This document shows positions 35,316 to 46,743 of a stretch of DNA of 64,000 nt, in pieces. The DNA comes from Uranotaenia lowii (Eukaryota > Arthropoda > Insecta > Diptera > Culicidae). The DNA is taken from NCBI RefSeq assembly GCF_029784155.1, contig NC_073692.1:326380920-326444919 (forward strand), read 5' to 3'. Position numbers and translations under genes: made by a program. Every line of letters starts with the position of its first letter. The stretch's first letter is position 1. Under the pieces are notes generated by a model. It was given only the letters and a program-made list of their open reading frames with translations. It was not told the origin of the DNA and did not search any database.

Positions 35316-37136
35316 TAGGGTGTCCCAAAATTGCATAACTTCTGGGAATCTGGGGGCTCAACCTCCAAATGGTAGATTAGGATGTGCAGAACAAACTTTT
35401 GTATGGGGCCGACTAAAAAAAATCATGTTTAGAGGTTCCGCAAGCGCGATCTTTGAAAAAAGACCACTTTCAAAAGATTAGATTTTAAATAAATTCTGGG
35501 TCCAAAAGTTTTCATAAAATTTATATATTTTATATTTTTTAAATTTTGATTGAGTAAAATACTACACGTAAAAAAAGAAAAATGAACCAAATTTGAATCA
35601 AAATGTAAAACAAGCGAGCTATTTCCAAAAAAAAAATTTTTTTGGTTCAAAAATTTTGTATTCAACTGACCAAAATGTGTATCAAGTGTAAAATATTTTT
35701 AATACCAATGCTACCAAAAGATGTGAATTTTTGTGCACTTGGAGTTTGCTGAACAAAACATGTTGTTTGTATCATCGTGTGAAGAGCTATGCACGGTTTA
35801 ATCTTTAATAAAAATTACAATTTAGGATATTTTTTATTTAATTTATCAAATTTGTCTTAATAAATACCTACTTTAAAATCGAAATACTTGCAAAAAAAAG
35901 ACTTGGGTGGTTTAAAGGAGTCATCAGAAGACCATATGCCAAATTTGAGGGGAATCGGACAACAGGAAGGGGTTGCACAGAATCGCAAGTGTGAAAGGGA
36001 TTCTGAGCCATAGTGTTCTAATGAAGCATAATAAACTGGTTTTTCATCATACATTTTTTTTCTTTACCAATCGATTGCTCGACTATGTATATTTTATTAA
36101 AATTATAGTTAAGACTAACATTTCACCTGAAGACTGCAACTCGATTGGACTTAAAACAAAAAAGTTATGGCTTTTCAAAGATTGTATTTTGGTTACAAAT
36201 TGTCCTGTAAAACGCAATGAGTAAAATGTACTCATTGTGTGTTAAACGACAATTTGCCCCAAAAATACAATCTTTGAACAGTCATAACTTTTTTATTTTA
36301 AGTCCAATCGAGTTGCAGTCTTCAAGTGAAATGTTAGTCTTAATTGAAATTTTAATAAAATATACATAATCAAGCAATCGATTGGTAAAGAAAAAAATGT
36401 ATGATGAAAAACCAGTTTATTATGCTTCATTAGAACACTATGGCTCAGAATCCCTTTCACACTTGCGATTCTGTGCAACCCCTTCCTGTTGTCCGATTCC
36501 CCTCAAATTTGGCATATGGTCTTCTGATGACTCCTTTAAACCATCCAAGTCTTTTTTTTGCAAGTATTTCGATTTTAAAGTAGGTATTTATTAAGACAAA
36601 TTTGATAAATTAAATAAAAAATATCCTAAATTGTGATTTTTATTAAGGATTAAACCGTGCATAGCTCTTCACACGATGATACAAACAACATGTTTTGTTC
36701 AGCAAACTTCAAGTGCACAAAAATTCACATCTTTTGATTGCATTGGTATTAAAAATATTTTACACTTGATACACATTTTGGTCAGTTGAATACAAAATTT
36801 TTGAACCAAAAAAAATTTTTTTTTGGAAATAGCTCGCTTGTTTTACATTTTGATACAAATTTGGTTCATTTTTCTTTTTTTACGTGTAGTATTTAACTCA
36901 AACAAAAATAAAAAAAATATAAAATATATAAATTTTATGAAAATTTTTGGACCCAGAATTTATTTAAAATCTAATCTTTTGAAAGTGGACTTTTATCAAA
37001 GATCGCGTTTGCGGAACCTCTAAACATGACTTTTTTTAGTCGGCCCCATACAAAAGTTTGTTCTGCACATCGTAATCTACGATTTGAAGGTTGAGCCCCC
37101 AGATTCCCAGAAGTTATGCAGTTTTGGGACACCCTA
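35316..37136. mobile_element. 1.8-kb foldback element with about 900-bp arms
   Basis: The left end TAGGGTGTCCCAAAATTGCA is matched, inverted, by the right end, and the pairing continues almost without break to a centre near 36225. The arms show only scattered mismatches. The 8-bp duplication ATGCACAT flanks it exactly (35308-35315, 37137-37144). The same short frames appear in mirror image on opposite strands (35857-36054 minus, 36382-36594 plus) and are not evidence of coding. Any transcript across it would fold into a long hairpin. A diverged single arm lies at 38345-38968. The 8-bp duplication points to a hAT-type integration mechanism. Confidence 0.9.
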
Positions 37137-37144
37137 ATGCACAT

Positions 37145-37386
37145 ATGTAAATAATGAAAAAAATGTTTCTGAACTTTGTACGATTTGTTTTAGCTTTGTA
37201 AGAAGAGTTTTTAATGTCTGTTGTGTTTTTAATTGTTTTGCTGATTTCATCAAAAATGTATTTTCAATTAATTACACACATTGATATTTCTGCAACCAAA
37301 AACGCAATTTTCTCCAAACAAATTTCTGAATTTTTTAAGGGATTTTCCTTCTTTCGAACCATTTATCTTTTATACTCCAGCAAGTA
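37145..37386. other. AT-rich spacer
   Basis: Nothing recognised. Confidence 0.4.
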
Positions 37387-38145
37387 CTGCCCCTTCTTGC
37401 ATAACAGTCCCATTTTAATTTTCGTCATTTTTTATTTAAACTGACCGTTTGTCATTTTGAACATTGGACTTCAATATAAAACAATAAAAATAGAGGTTAT
37501 GTTCTGGAAATTTTGAAAAAAATAAAAACTCGTTACTGTCCCATAAATATGAAATATACCCGCATAAATGTCACACATGTAATATACCACGGATGTAGTT
37601 ACCTTACTAGGTTTTTTGCGGTGAAATAATTTTTGATTTATTATAGCTTTAAGTCACTCAAAACAGGTTCAACTCACTTGATGTCAAATTATGCACACTA
37701 GTTTTTGAAGGCAGGCTAAAATAAAGGACTCACAACTTGCAATTCAACTTACAATGTGGAATTAACAGTGTTTTCCCAAAAGTATATTTCTATTTTTTTA
37801 AACTGCATTTAGAAGTTCATAAATGATCAAATTTTAGTCTTAGAAAGTAGCTTGGTGAGAAAAAAATATTCTGTATGGGACTGTTATGCGAGTAGATTTA
37901 AAAAGGGTCTCGAATATGCTCGCATAACAGTCCCATAATAAACAAAAATGGTGCTCCAGACCTTACCAATTGCCCAATTTCGAAAATTTCAGGTCCAACG
38001 ATTTAATATGACAACCTAGAACACATTACATAAAACAAATTTTATTTATGCTTACAGTTGTGGTTGTGAAAAATATATTCCAAAACAGAAAAAGCTGATT
38101 TTCTTGCCTGCTCGTTTTTGCATATGGGACTGAAAGTAGGGGCAG
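37387..38145. mobile_element. Non-autonomous element with ACAGTCCCAT subterminal repeats, copy 1
   Basis: The ends CTGCCCCTTCTTGCATAACA and the inverse of ...GGGACTGAAAGTAGGGGCAG are inverted repeats. GCATAACAGTCCCAT recurs inside in both orientations (near 37543-37570 degenerate, 37875 inverted, 37920 direct). Such scattered copies of the terminal motif are typical of transposase-binding subterminal repeats. The second copy is 58769-59571. Target duplication is unclear in this copy. Confidence 0.75.
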
Positions 38146-38344
38146 TGCATATGATGAAGTATTTTAATAAACTGTCCAACAAGAGATGCAGAAAATATTG
38201 AAGAGGGCTACGGTTTGCATGCGTTAAGAGCAAAAACTTGAGCTCTCGAGCATGATTTCACGATGTACGAATAAACTGTCGAGTAGCTTAAATTCGTACA
38301 GTTCTCATTGCTTTAGCCATAAGTTGAAAATGTTGTATGTATGT

Positions 38345-38968
38345 ACAAAAGGGGGGTTCTAAAATTGCATAATGTATGGGAATCTGGGTGCTCAACCTTC
38401 AAATGATAGATTAGGATGTGGGAACAAGATTTTTTAAGGGACGAAGTAAAAAAAATTGAGGTTCCGCTAACGCAATCTTTGAAAAAAGTCTTTGGAAAAG
38501 TTCTCACAAAGTTTGTGTACTTTATATTTTTTTAAATTTATTATTGGATTTATGACTACTCATGAAAAATTCAAATTCAACGAAATTCGAATAAAAACTT
38601 AAAATCCGCATGCTATTTTCAAAAAAAAATTTGTCCATAAATTTTTTATTGAACTGATCAAAACGTGTACATAGCGTGAAATTTTGTATCATTATGTGAA
38701 GAGCTATTCACGATTCAATCCTCAATTTAGGATCACAATTTAGGGTATTTTTTATTTAATTTATTCAATATAACTTAACGAATACCTATTTGAAAATCAA
38801 ATTACTTGCAAAAAAGATGATTTAAGGGAATCATCAGAAGGCCATATGCAAAACTTGAACTAAATCTGACAGCGGGAAAAGGTTGCACTCAATCCCAAGT
38901 GCGAATGGGATTCTGAGACATGTGTGCTCTCTGTGTGACATCTGTGTTCTGAAGAAGCATAACGATTT
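38345..38968 (+). mobile_element. Diverged single arm of the foldback element
   Basis: Collinear with 35325-36030: AAATTGCATAAT.TATGGGAATCTGGG.GCTCAACC, the AGAGCTAT.CACG block, AGGGTATTTTTTATTTAATT and the AATCATCAGAAGGCCATATG block occur in order. There is no second arm. It is either a half copy left by deletion or an ancestral non-palindromic form. Confidence 0.7.
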
Positions 38969-39340
38969 GGTCGATATTGGATTTATAGACTCCAAAAATG
39001 GAAATCATGAAATCATTAGTCATAATTAAATTAAACATTTTATTTCATTGGAGCTGCGAAGTTAAATTGATTTTTTCTACTCTAAGAAACTAAGAAATCA
39101 GTTATTCTTCTACAAAACTATACAAACGGTGAGCTGCCTTGAATATGCTCGATTAAAAATGAAGTGTTTTATTTTATTATTTTTTCCCTTAAACAATTTC
39201 AGAGCTTAATCACATCATTGTTGATCGATTAGAAAGTTGCTAGCTCGATTGCGTTTGACTAACTTTCATCCATAGAAAGAATCTCTGAAGACAAAAAAAA
39301 AATAGCTACAACAAAACCAGATCTCGCTGCCCGATCAAGT
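38969..39340. other. AT-rich, nothing recognised
   Basis: No supported feature. Confidence 0.4.
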
Positions 39341-40260
39341 CGTAAGTCATTAGATCCTATAATTTGGCGATAGCCTGTTTTTATCTTTCTTTCTTCAAAT
39401 ACCGGTCCATAGTGTTGGCAGCCCTGCTATTACGTCCCTATTGTTGCATTTTTTTTTGTCTTTTTCAAACGAACCAGGAATCTTGCCCCATTGCCTGTCA
39501 GCCCATTTTTGATATGTGGTTCTGCTGGAACCTTTCGGAGATTGGCTTGCATCATAGTTTGATAAAATCCAGTTTTCGATATGCTCTAGATTCACAAAAA
39601 TCGGCTTCTATGGGTGGCGTAGAGAATTGATTCGTTTGCTAGCCCATGACAGCAGCGCGATCCGACGGATTGGCATGCGTGGGGCCTTTCAGAGCTTTTG
39701 AGAGGGTTCATACCGGTGCCAGAGTGATTAGTTTCTGCTAACCAGCCGGACTTTTGTTGAGAAGTTACGTCCATCATTCAAACCCAATAAGAGCCCGCCT
39801 GAGGCGTGAAGGCGATCGGCCATTCAATTAATCTTTAGCATTGACTCTCATTAATCTTTGAATTGGTGGAAGAGACGCGTCGTCGGTCGGTGGAGAATTT
39901 TTGGAAGCCCTTGCCAAAGGGGCAAATATACGATGAATCGGTTTCGGACCTCTTGAAGAACTCGGGCCAAATCGAGGCCATATTCTGTATGCGTTTGATG
40001 AAAGAAGACGACGAAGACATCGATCGATTATGGCCGAGTCAATGCTCGCCGCGGAAGAAACTCATTTGCGTTGACCGAGAGCAAACTAATGAGGCAAGTT
40101 GATGCAGAGGTCAGCGTGTTTGTTTGGGGCCAAAATTGGTTCAAATCTGGTGCCGCAAACAAATTTGATTCGAGCGCAAACTTGATTGAGTTCATTAGCG
40201 CCTTGTAATGAAAATCATCGTGACCATCAACAAATAATTGAATTAACAACTAATTATTCG
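39341..40260. other. GC-richer island with two protein-like short frames
   Basis: Single-copy and of balanced composition. A minus-strand frame (39395-39595) reads with several Trp and a segment WILSNYDASQSPKGSSRTTY; a plus-strand frame (39863-40102) is charged and contains SVENFWKPLPKGQIYDESV. Neither has a domain I can name, and no convincing splice pair links them. The right part is rich in ATTA/TAAT cores. Exons or regulatory DNA are both possible. Confidence 0.25.
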
Positions 40261-41165
40261 AAGTGCTGCTTAACCTCCTAGGGTCATTTCACTTTCACAA
40301 AAATTTTAATTGAAGAAAAAGAGAGTAGACGAGAAGCGTGATTTTTTTAAATCTCCAAAGAAAACCAATAATTGAGGATTTCCCGGGAATTTCTTTCCAA
40401 ATTCAGAGAAGTGAGGTGTTGTACAAAATTGGTAATCCAAAGACCAGAATAAAGTTTCCCAAAAAGTTATCGTAAAATTATTTATTTACTGCAATCCATA
40501 TTTGTAATTTTACTAAATGTTGTAAAATTGGGTATAAATTTATTCAGCAGTGGAAAGGGTTTTATTTACAAACTTTTAACATAGGTTAAGCTTAACACAC
40601 TGTTGAGTATCAATATGACACTCTTAAAAATTTGGTGATTTATATCTTTATTCAGGTGCATTCAATCAAAAGATTTTCTCCTGAGACCCTCAATAAATTA
40701 ACGAAAACTTTAATTTTGCATGGTTACTTTTTTCATGGGCTCACCATGAAAGCCCGGACAAAAAAAACTTTTCTTATCAGACCTTGAGTGATTTATATAA
40801 AATTCATAGTTTTAATAACCTCGTTATATACACTCAAAATCCAGTGCGCAGTTGCATTTAGGTTTTTGTAAATAAGTTGTAAATTGACGAACACATCACG
40901 TCAAATCAATGTTCTACACAACTGGAGATATACTTTATCGATAGGATAACTAGAATAACAGGAAGGAGTAGAATGATTAGGTCTTTGCTAAGAGTGTCTT
41001 GTCTAGTGTATTTAAATCGATTCCTAGGCCTCATTTCTTTGCATTTAGATTCGCATAGCATTACAAAATACGCTTATGAAATTTTACTCGGAATCACAGA
41101 ATTTTGTCACAGCATTTTGACCAAAAATCAGCGAGATCGAGAATTTATTTTGTCGAAAACACAGA
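40261..41165. other. AT-rich, nothing recognised
   Basis: No supported feature. Confidence 0.4.
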
Positions 41166-41169
41166 ATTT

Positions 41170-41263
41170 TTTTTTTCGGCAACCTTGTCCGAGACTTGAG
41201 CTTAAAGATCTAAGACATGAGACGAGAGACCTTAGACCTGAAATCCAATGTTGCCGAAAAAAA
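41170..41263 (-). repeat. Heptamer satellite islet inside an inverted pair
   Basis: Minus-oriented heptamers (on the plus strand AAGATCTAAGACATGAGACG) are bracketed by TTTTTTTCGGCAAC and its inverse GTTGCCGAAAAAAA. The bracket suggests that a small hairpin-ended element carries satellite units. Confidence 0.6.
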
Positions 41264-41540
41264 TCTCTTTTTTGGAGAAAAAAAATTCTGACTTTTACAT
41301 TTTAGTTGGGAAAAATCAATAAACGTTACCAATCTATCATTTTTTTTCTAATTCAAAGCAAAAAAATCTAAATTTTATACTGGCTTCAAAAATAGTAATT
41401 TTAGGAATCCATTCAAAATTCAAAAAAATATGTGAAATCTGTAAATATTTCAAAATTATGTGTTCTGTAACACAGAATCTGTGATGAAAATTTGCTCAAA
41501 ATTCTGTGAAACTACAGATTTTTCTGTGATTTCGGCAAGC
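41264..41540. other. AT-rich spacer
   Basis: Contains short ACAGAATTCTGTG-like inverted words; nothing assignable. Confidence 0.4.
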
Positions 41541-41695
41541 TTGCTAAAACCTGTGACCTAAGATCTAAGACCCAAAACATAGAATATGAAACCTTGGAAA
41601 TGAGACGTGAGACATATAGAGAGAAAAGAGCCGTGTAAAAAGAAAGTTAGGCGTTAGAAATTAGAAATGAGCCGTGAGATGTGAGACATGAGAAG
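41541..41695 (-). repeat. Heptamer satellite, reverse-oriented domain
   Basis: Degenerate GTGAGAY/AAGATCT units, the complement of the TCTCAC units that follow. Unit orientation switches near 41700. Confidence 0.65.
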
Positions 41696-41940
41696 AGAAC
41701 TTCTTGCTTCTCACGGCTTATTTCTCACTATTCAAGCCTCACTTCGCACTTGTCACCGCTCATTTTTCATTTCTCACGTCTCACTTCTAATTCCTTACGT
41801 CTCACTTCTAACTTCTCACGGATCACTCTTTACGTCTCATGTCTCACTTCTCGCTTCTCACTTCTCACGCGTTACTTCTACGGCTCATTTCTCACTTCTC
41901 AGTTATCACGTCTCACTGCTTACTTTTTGCTTCTCACAAT
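41696..41940 (+). repeat. Heptamer satellite, TCTCACT/G domain
   Basis: Seven-base units of the form TCTCACT or TCTCACG with many substitutions. The unit length matches the following domain but the last two bases differ. Confidence 0.85.
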
Positions 41941-42905
41941 AAGACCTTATTTCTCAGGTCTCAGGTCTCTGGTCTCAGGTCTCAGTTTTAGAGCCTCAGA
42001 TATTAGGGTTCGAGTCTCAGGTCTCAAGTCTTAGGTCTCAGTTTTCAGTTCTCTTGGCTCAGGTCTCAGATCTCAAGTCTCAGGTCTCAGGTCTTAGGTC
42101 TCAGGTCTCAGGTTTCAGGTCTCAGGTCTCGGGTCTCAGATCTCAGGTCTCAGGTCTCAGGTCTCAGGTCTCAGGTCTCAGGTCTCAGGTCTCAGGTCTC
42201 TGGTCTCAGGTCTCAGGTCTCAGGTCTCAGCCCTCAGGACTCAGTTTTCGGGTCTCAAGTCTCAGGTATCAGGTCTCAGGTCTCAGGTCTCAGGTCTCAA
42301 GTCCAAGGTTTCAGGTCTCAGGTCTCAAGTCACAGGTCCCATGTCTAAGGTCTCAGGTCTCAGGTCTCAGGTTTTTGGTCTCAGGTCTCTGGAATCAGGT
42401 CTCAGGTCTCAGGTCTCAGGACTCAGGTCTCAGGTCTCAAGTCTTAGGCCTCAGGTCTCAAGTCTCAAGTCTCAGTTCTCAGGTCCCAGGTCTCTTATCT
42501 CAGGTTCTAGTTCTCAGGTCTCAAGTCTAAGGTATCAGGTCTCAAGTCTCAGGTCTCAGGTCTCATGTCTCAGGTCTCAGGTCTCAGGACTCATGTCTCA
42601 GATCTCAGGGTTCGAGTCTTAGGTCTCATGTCTAAGGTCTCAGTTCTCAAGTCTGAGGTCTCAGGTCTCAGGTCTCAGGTTTCAGGTCTCAGGTCTCAGG
42701 TCTCAGATCTCAGGTCTCAAGTCTCAGTTCTCAGGTCCCAGGTCTCTAATCTCAGGTTCTAGTTCTCAGGTCTCAAGTCTCAGGTCTCAGGTCTCAGGTC
42801 TCAGGTCTCTGGTCTCAGATCTCTCGTGTCACATGTCTCATATCTCATGTTTCAGGTCTCGGGTCTTAAGTTTTATGTCTCATGTGACGGATTTCATGTC
42901 TAAGT
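41941..42905 (+). repeat. Heptamer satellite, TCTCAGG domain
   Basis: Over a hundred units of CTCAGGT. Seven is not a multiple of three and the plus-strand unit has no stop triplet, so all three plus-strand frames stay open and read SGLRSQV repeats. The minus unit ACCTGAG contains TGA and is closed in every frame. The Ser/Gln/Val open frames (42054-42530 and others) are therefore by-products. Confidence 0.97.
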
Positions 42906-44000
42906 ATCTCAACTTTCAGAACAGGTTGCAACTTCAAAAGTTTTTTCCACGGTTTTGGGTAATGCTTATGGTTTTCACGCGGTTTTCGGGAATGGTGGTT
43001 CTACTGTAGTGGAAGCTGCCTGATTTTGCTCAGGGCTCGTCTTTTGAAATTGAAAAGATACTTGTTTTACGAATTCTTTTGATACAATTCTAAGAGATTC
43101 ATGTTTACAATTTCAAACGAAAATATGTATTTTATACATTTGGACAACTTTGTTATACATCTGTGCATTCGAGGAATGGGCAAAAATGACTGTTTCAAAA
43201 TTGATGGCAAAATATCTAGGCTGCCTTATTTTATTTCTTTGATCAAGTTTGGTTCAGATACACAAATTACATCATCTTGAGCATCGTAGCTTTAATTGCT
43301 GAAATTTTCAAAAATAATACGAAAAGAGTCTAAAAATTGTCCAAACTCAACCCATTTTAAGGTATTGAATATTTTAATATATTTGTTTCATTCAATTTGT
43401 AGTAATTATTATGAAATTTTAGTTTTCTCCACGACATAATTTCTATGATTCAGTTACTGAAAAACCGGACATGTACTGAAAAACCCAATTCGATGCAACA
43501 AAGTTCGAAATTGATTCTTGAGCTTAAACTCACGGCCATTGGCCCAAAAGGAAAGATTCTACAGGTTGAGCTCTGGCTTCAGGATACAATCTGACAATTA
43601 AAATCGACAATAAATATAATCAACTATCGTTTTTCATGATAAATATTTTTAATTAGGACTGTTTCTTGGAATACAAGACATACTGTTAAGATAGGCTAGG
43701 GATTAAGTTTAATTAAAACCGTCGATTAAAAATCCAAAGAAGTATATAGCTGTTAATCGTCTATTTTTATTCTCTGTACTAAAAAATTTATCTGCTTTCA
43801 AATTTCTTAATTTCAAAGCAGTAGATGAGGTTATTGACTACTGACATTTTTATTTTGCTTATGTTTATATCGGTGGGAATCCGCTATATCATATCAAATC
43901 CTTTACACCGTGATATTTGAATTTTGAGATACGGGCAGCATCATTCAAAAGTCAAAACCAATCAAGATCATTAATTGACAATTATGTAAAAACCAGCTAG
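42906..44000. other. AT-rich, nothing recognised
   Basis: No supported feature. Confidence 0.4.
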
Positions 44001-44240
44001 CCCGTTCGTCTTGTGTTAAGCCACCTGTCGTGAACGACCAGCAGCAGGTGCAATTCGCCGAAATTTATTCTAATGGCGCGGAGCTTGCAATAAACAAACC
44101 AAAATCTCCCTTGGCTGACAGCGCACGCCAGTTTGATGGTTTATTCAACGCCACCCTATTGAAGCATTAGTTAAGACTTCATCATGCTGTAATGGATATG
44201 ATTTATGATGTCGAAAACTCAAAACAGATAGACGGATTCA
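44001..44240. promoter_or_regulatory. Candidate enhancer-like island
   Basis: A short, sharply bounded GC-richer block with paired E-boxes (CACCTG near 44023, CAGGTG near 44044) and an AATAAACAAACC forkhead-type site near 44091. The motif combination is suggestive only; no conservation data are available. Confidence 0.2.
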
Positions 44241-46735
44241 CTATCGACGTTTATTATTATTCGGCGATTCCTACGAGGCTAAAAGGCTCGGAAATAAATC
44301 AAAAAAACCAACTCAATCAAATGGTGATGATTTTCTGGTTTCTCTTAATTTTTTAATTGAAATGTCATCTAATTTTATTTTTTAAACTTTGAGTTTAGCT
44401 AACGTTTCAACAATATTAATGGCTAAAGCATATTGTGATATTCAATCATTTTCTGTTACCTTTTTCAATTGTTGTTTGTTTTGCATGTGTCGGTTAAAGA
44501 TCAATAAATCCTATTTAGTTTTTTTTTTTTCAATTAAAGCTACACTGTAGAGTATTGATGTGAATTTCTTAACAAATGCTTCCGTATTTAACTTTTTTCT
44601 TTGATCTTGATCTGAAGCTAGACAAATTGCGTGTTGATCTATTTTATCACTCATTTGCTAAGCTAATTTCCTCGAGAATCTCCATCTTCAGCCATCGTCA
44701 ATGCCTTTTTTTCTACGGTTTGCCAAAAGCGCTCGAACAGTGTGAACTCTTCCCGCCCACATCAAGAAGTGCTTTTTTTCTACAAACACTATGATGGTCT
44801 GATTCTTCTGTGCTGTGAGGTACTCGGAGAGCAGAAAGTTCCCATCGAATCTCGATTTCCTAATTCAGACCTCCGACCCATTTTATCAAATGCTGGGGTA
44901 TGTAGTAATTTCCGTATCGGTTTCGGGAAGTACCTGTACTGTACACAATGTCTGCTATTTTTGTACCATCTTCATTCGCAGTCTGCTCATTCAATTTGAC
45001 TCTAGCGCCATCGGCGAAGAAAACAAAACCAAACCGAGTTAAAGAGAGAGATAGGTTAATTTCCCTATCGATGAGAAAATTATGCTTTATTTGCATAGGA
45101 ATTGATTGGTGCACTGCTTTTTTTCTTCTCAAATTGCCGTTGTTCAACTGTGAGAAAAGTGGTTTTGTTGTTACGTAAGAGTCGTGATTGTCGATTATTC
45201 AATCAGTTCTGCAATTAACGGAACACAGTCAGGATCGGCAGCTTCAAAAACAAACTGGCTCTAGCAAAAAGGCAAATTACGATGTCTAATTAAATTACCC
45301 ATCGCTGTTTCTTATGTGTTAAAGTAAAATCAACATTAGATAAGTCTTAATTCTTGTACTGATTGTGGACTAATCATGATTATTTGGGTACTGTTAGAGG
45401 AAGTTGAAATGCTCTAGTTAATACTTCTGAATGCTAGTTGACCAAGAAAAAATAATACCGTGTTCATTTTAATGCTCACATCGTTGTTATAGAATGGGTT
45501 TATAAACTAAAAATCCCGCATTTTTTTTTTCATTTATAAGCAGTTTAAATATTTTTTTTCAGTTTGAAAGTATGAAGGATTCATCACACGAAGACACGGA
45601 GAAAAAAAGTATGGTTTTATTAAAAACATTCCGCCTATATTCAATCATTTTGGTGATTGATTCTCGACCAACTATATAAGATCAATCATTCTATTGTAGT
45701 TGAATTCATCATATTTACAGTTGAATCAATTATAGCATTACAATTTGATGTATAATATTTAGAAAGCCTTAAATCAATCAGTTGTATGCGATAATATCAA
45801 CTAAGCTTTGATGATTGGTATAACTAGCTGAATTAATTAGAACAACAGTTGTCTTTTTTCCGTGGAGGGAAAGTAAATCCATATAAACAAAATACTTCAC
45901 CCAAAGAACAGTATATTTTGCATCTTCGTTCATATCTTGTTCTTAGTGAGAATCAGGGCTGGATTAAGCCTTCGGAGAACTCGGGGCCTTTTTTCTCGGG
46001 TCAATCGAAACTGGAAAATAAATCTGTTTATTGTCTTTAAATAACCGTTATATCTACATTAAAAATAGAGTAAATAACCGTTATATCTTCAATAAAAGTA
46101 GTACAGGCCCCTTTCGATTTATGAAATCCACCCGAACACATTGTGTTGCCATAATCAAAAGTGTTTTCATCAATTTTTGACAATATTTAGACATCTTTTA
46201 TTATTTTCTATCTCATTGAAGACACATTCGGCACTTTTTTGTGACTATTTTTTTTTTTAATGATTGGTTTGTGTCATATTTGAAAGCGAAAAATATAATA
46301 ATAAACCCGTTCATGCCAATATCAACCGAAGACTGTATCTGGTAACTTAAAAAAAGATTTTAATATTTTACGGACCAACATTGCGAAAGAGTTAATCAAG
46401 ATTATAACTCTGAATGGATGTACTTAATCCAAATTTAATTTGAACTTTATTCAAATCGTTATAAATATCTCCAAAATGTCTCTTTGAAAAAAACTAAAAA
46501 TGAAAAAAATTTAAAATGAGAAACATTCACAAGGAGTGTATTCGAAAAAAAATGCAACCCTTTGTTTTGTGAATAGCTTTTGAATGCATGAATGAAAATT
46601 GATGAAATTTTCAGCGAAGTTACCTGGTTATGTAATGTTTACATTTGCAAATTTTTTAGATGTTCTGGCAAGTTGTTTTTTAGATAGCGTCCGATGAAGA
46701 AATTGTTCGGCTTTAATGTTTGGGCAACACTTACT
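44241..46735. other. Mixed DNA; modest GC-richer patch at 44660-45290
   Basis: The patch contains several overlapping frames in different phases (44742-44999, 44815-45042, 44860-45147 minus), none with a recognised domain. The rest is AT-rich with no identified repeat. Confidence 0.3.
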
Positions 46736-46743
46736 ATGCATAC

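Noticed and set aside
35857..36594. Twin 65-70-codon frames
   Set aside because: The same sequence read from the two arms of the foldback; mirrored copies do not support a gene.
42054..42762. Long Ser/Gln/Val/Gly/Leu/Arg open frames
   Set aside because: They are translations of the CTCAGGT heptamer array, open in all three plus frames because the unit contains no stop.
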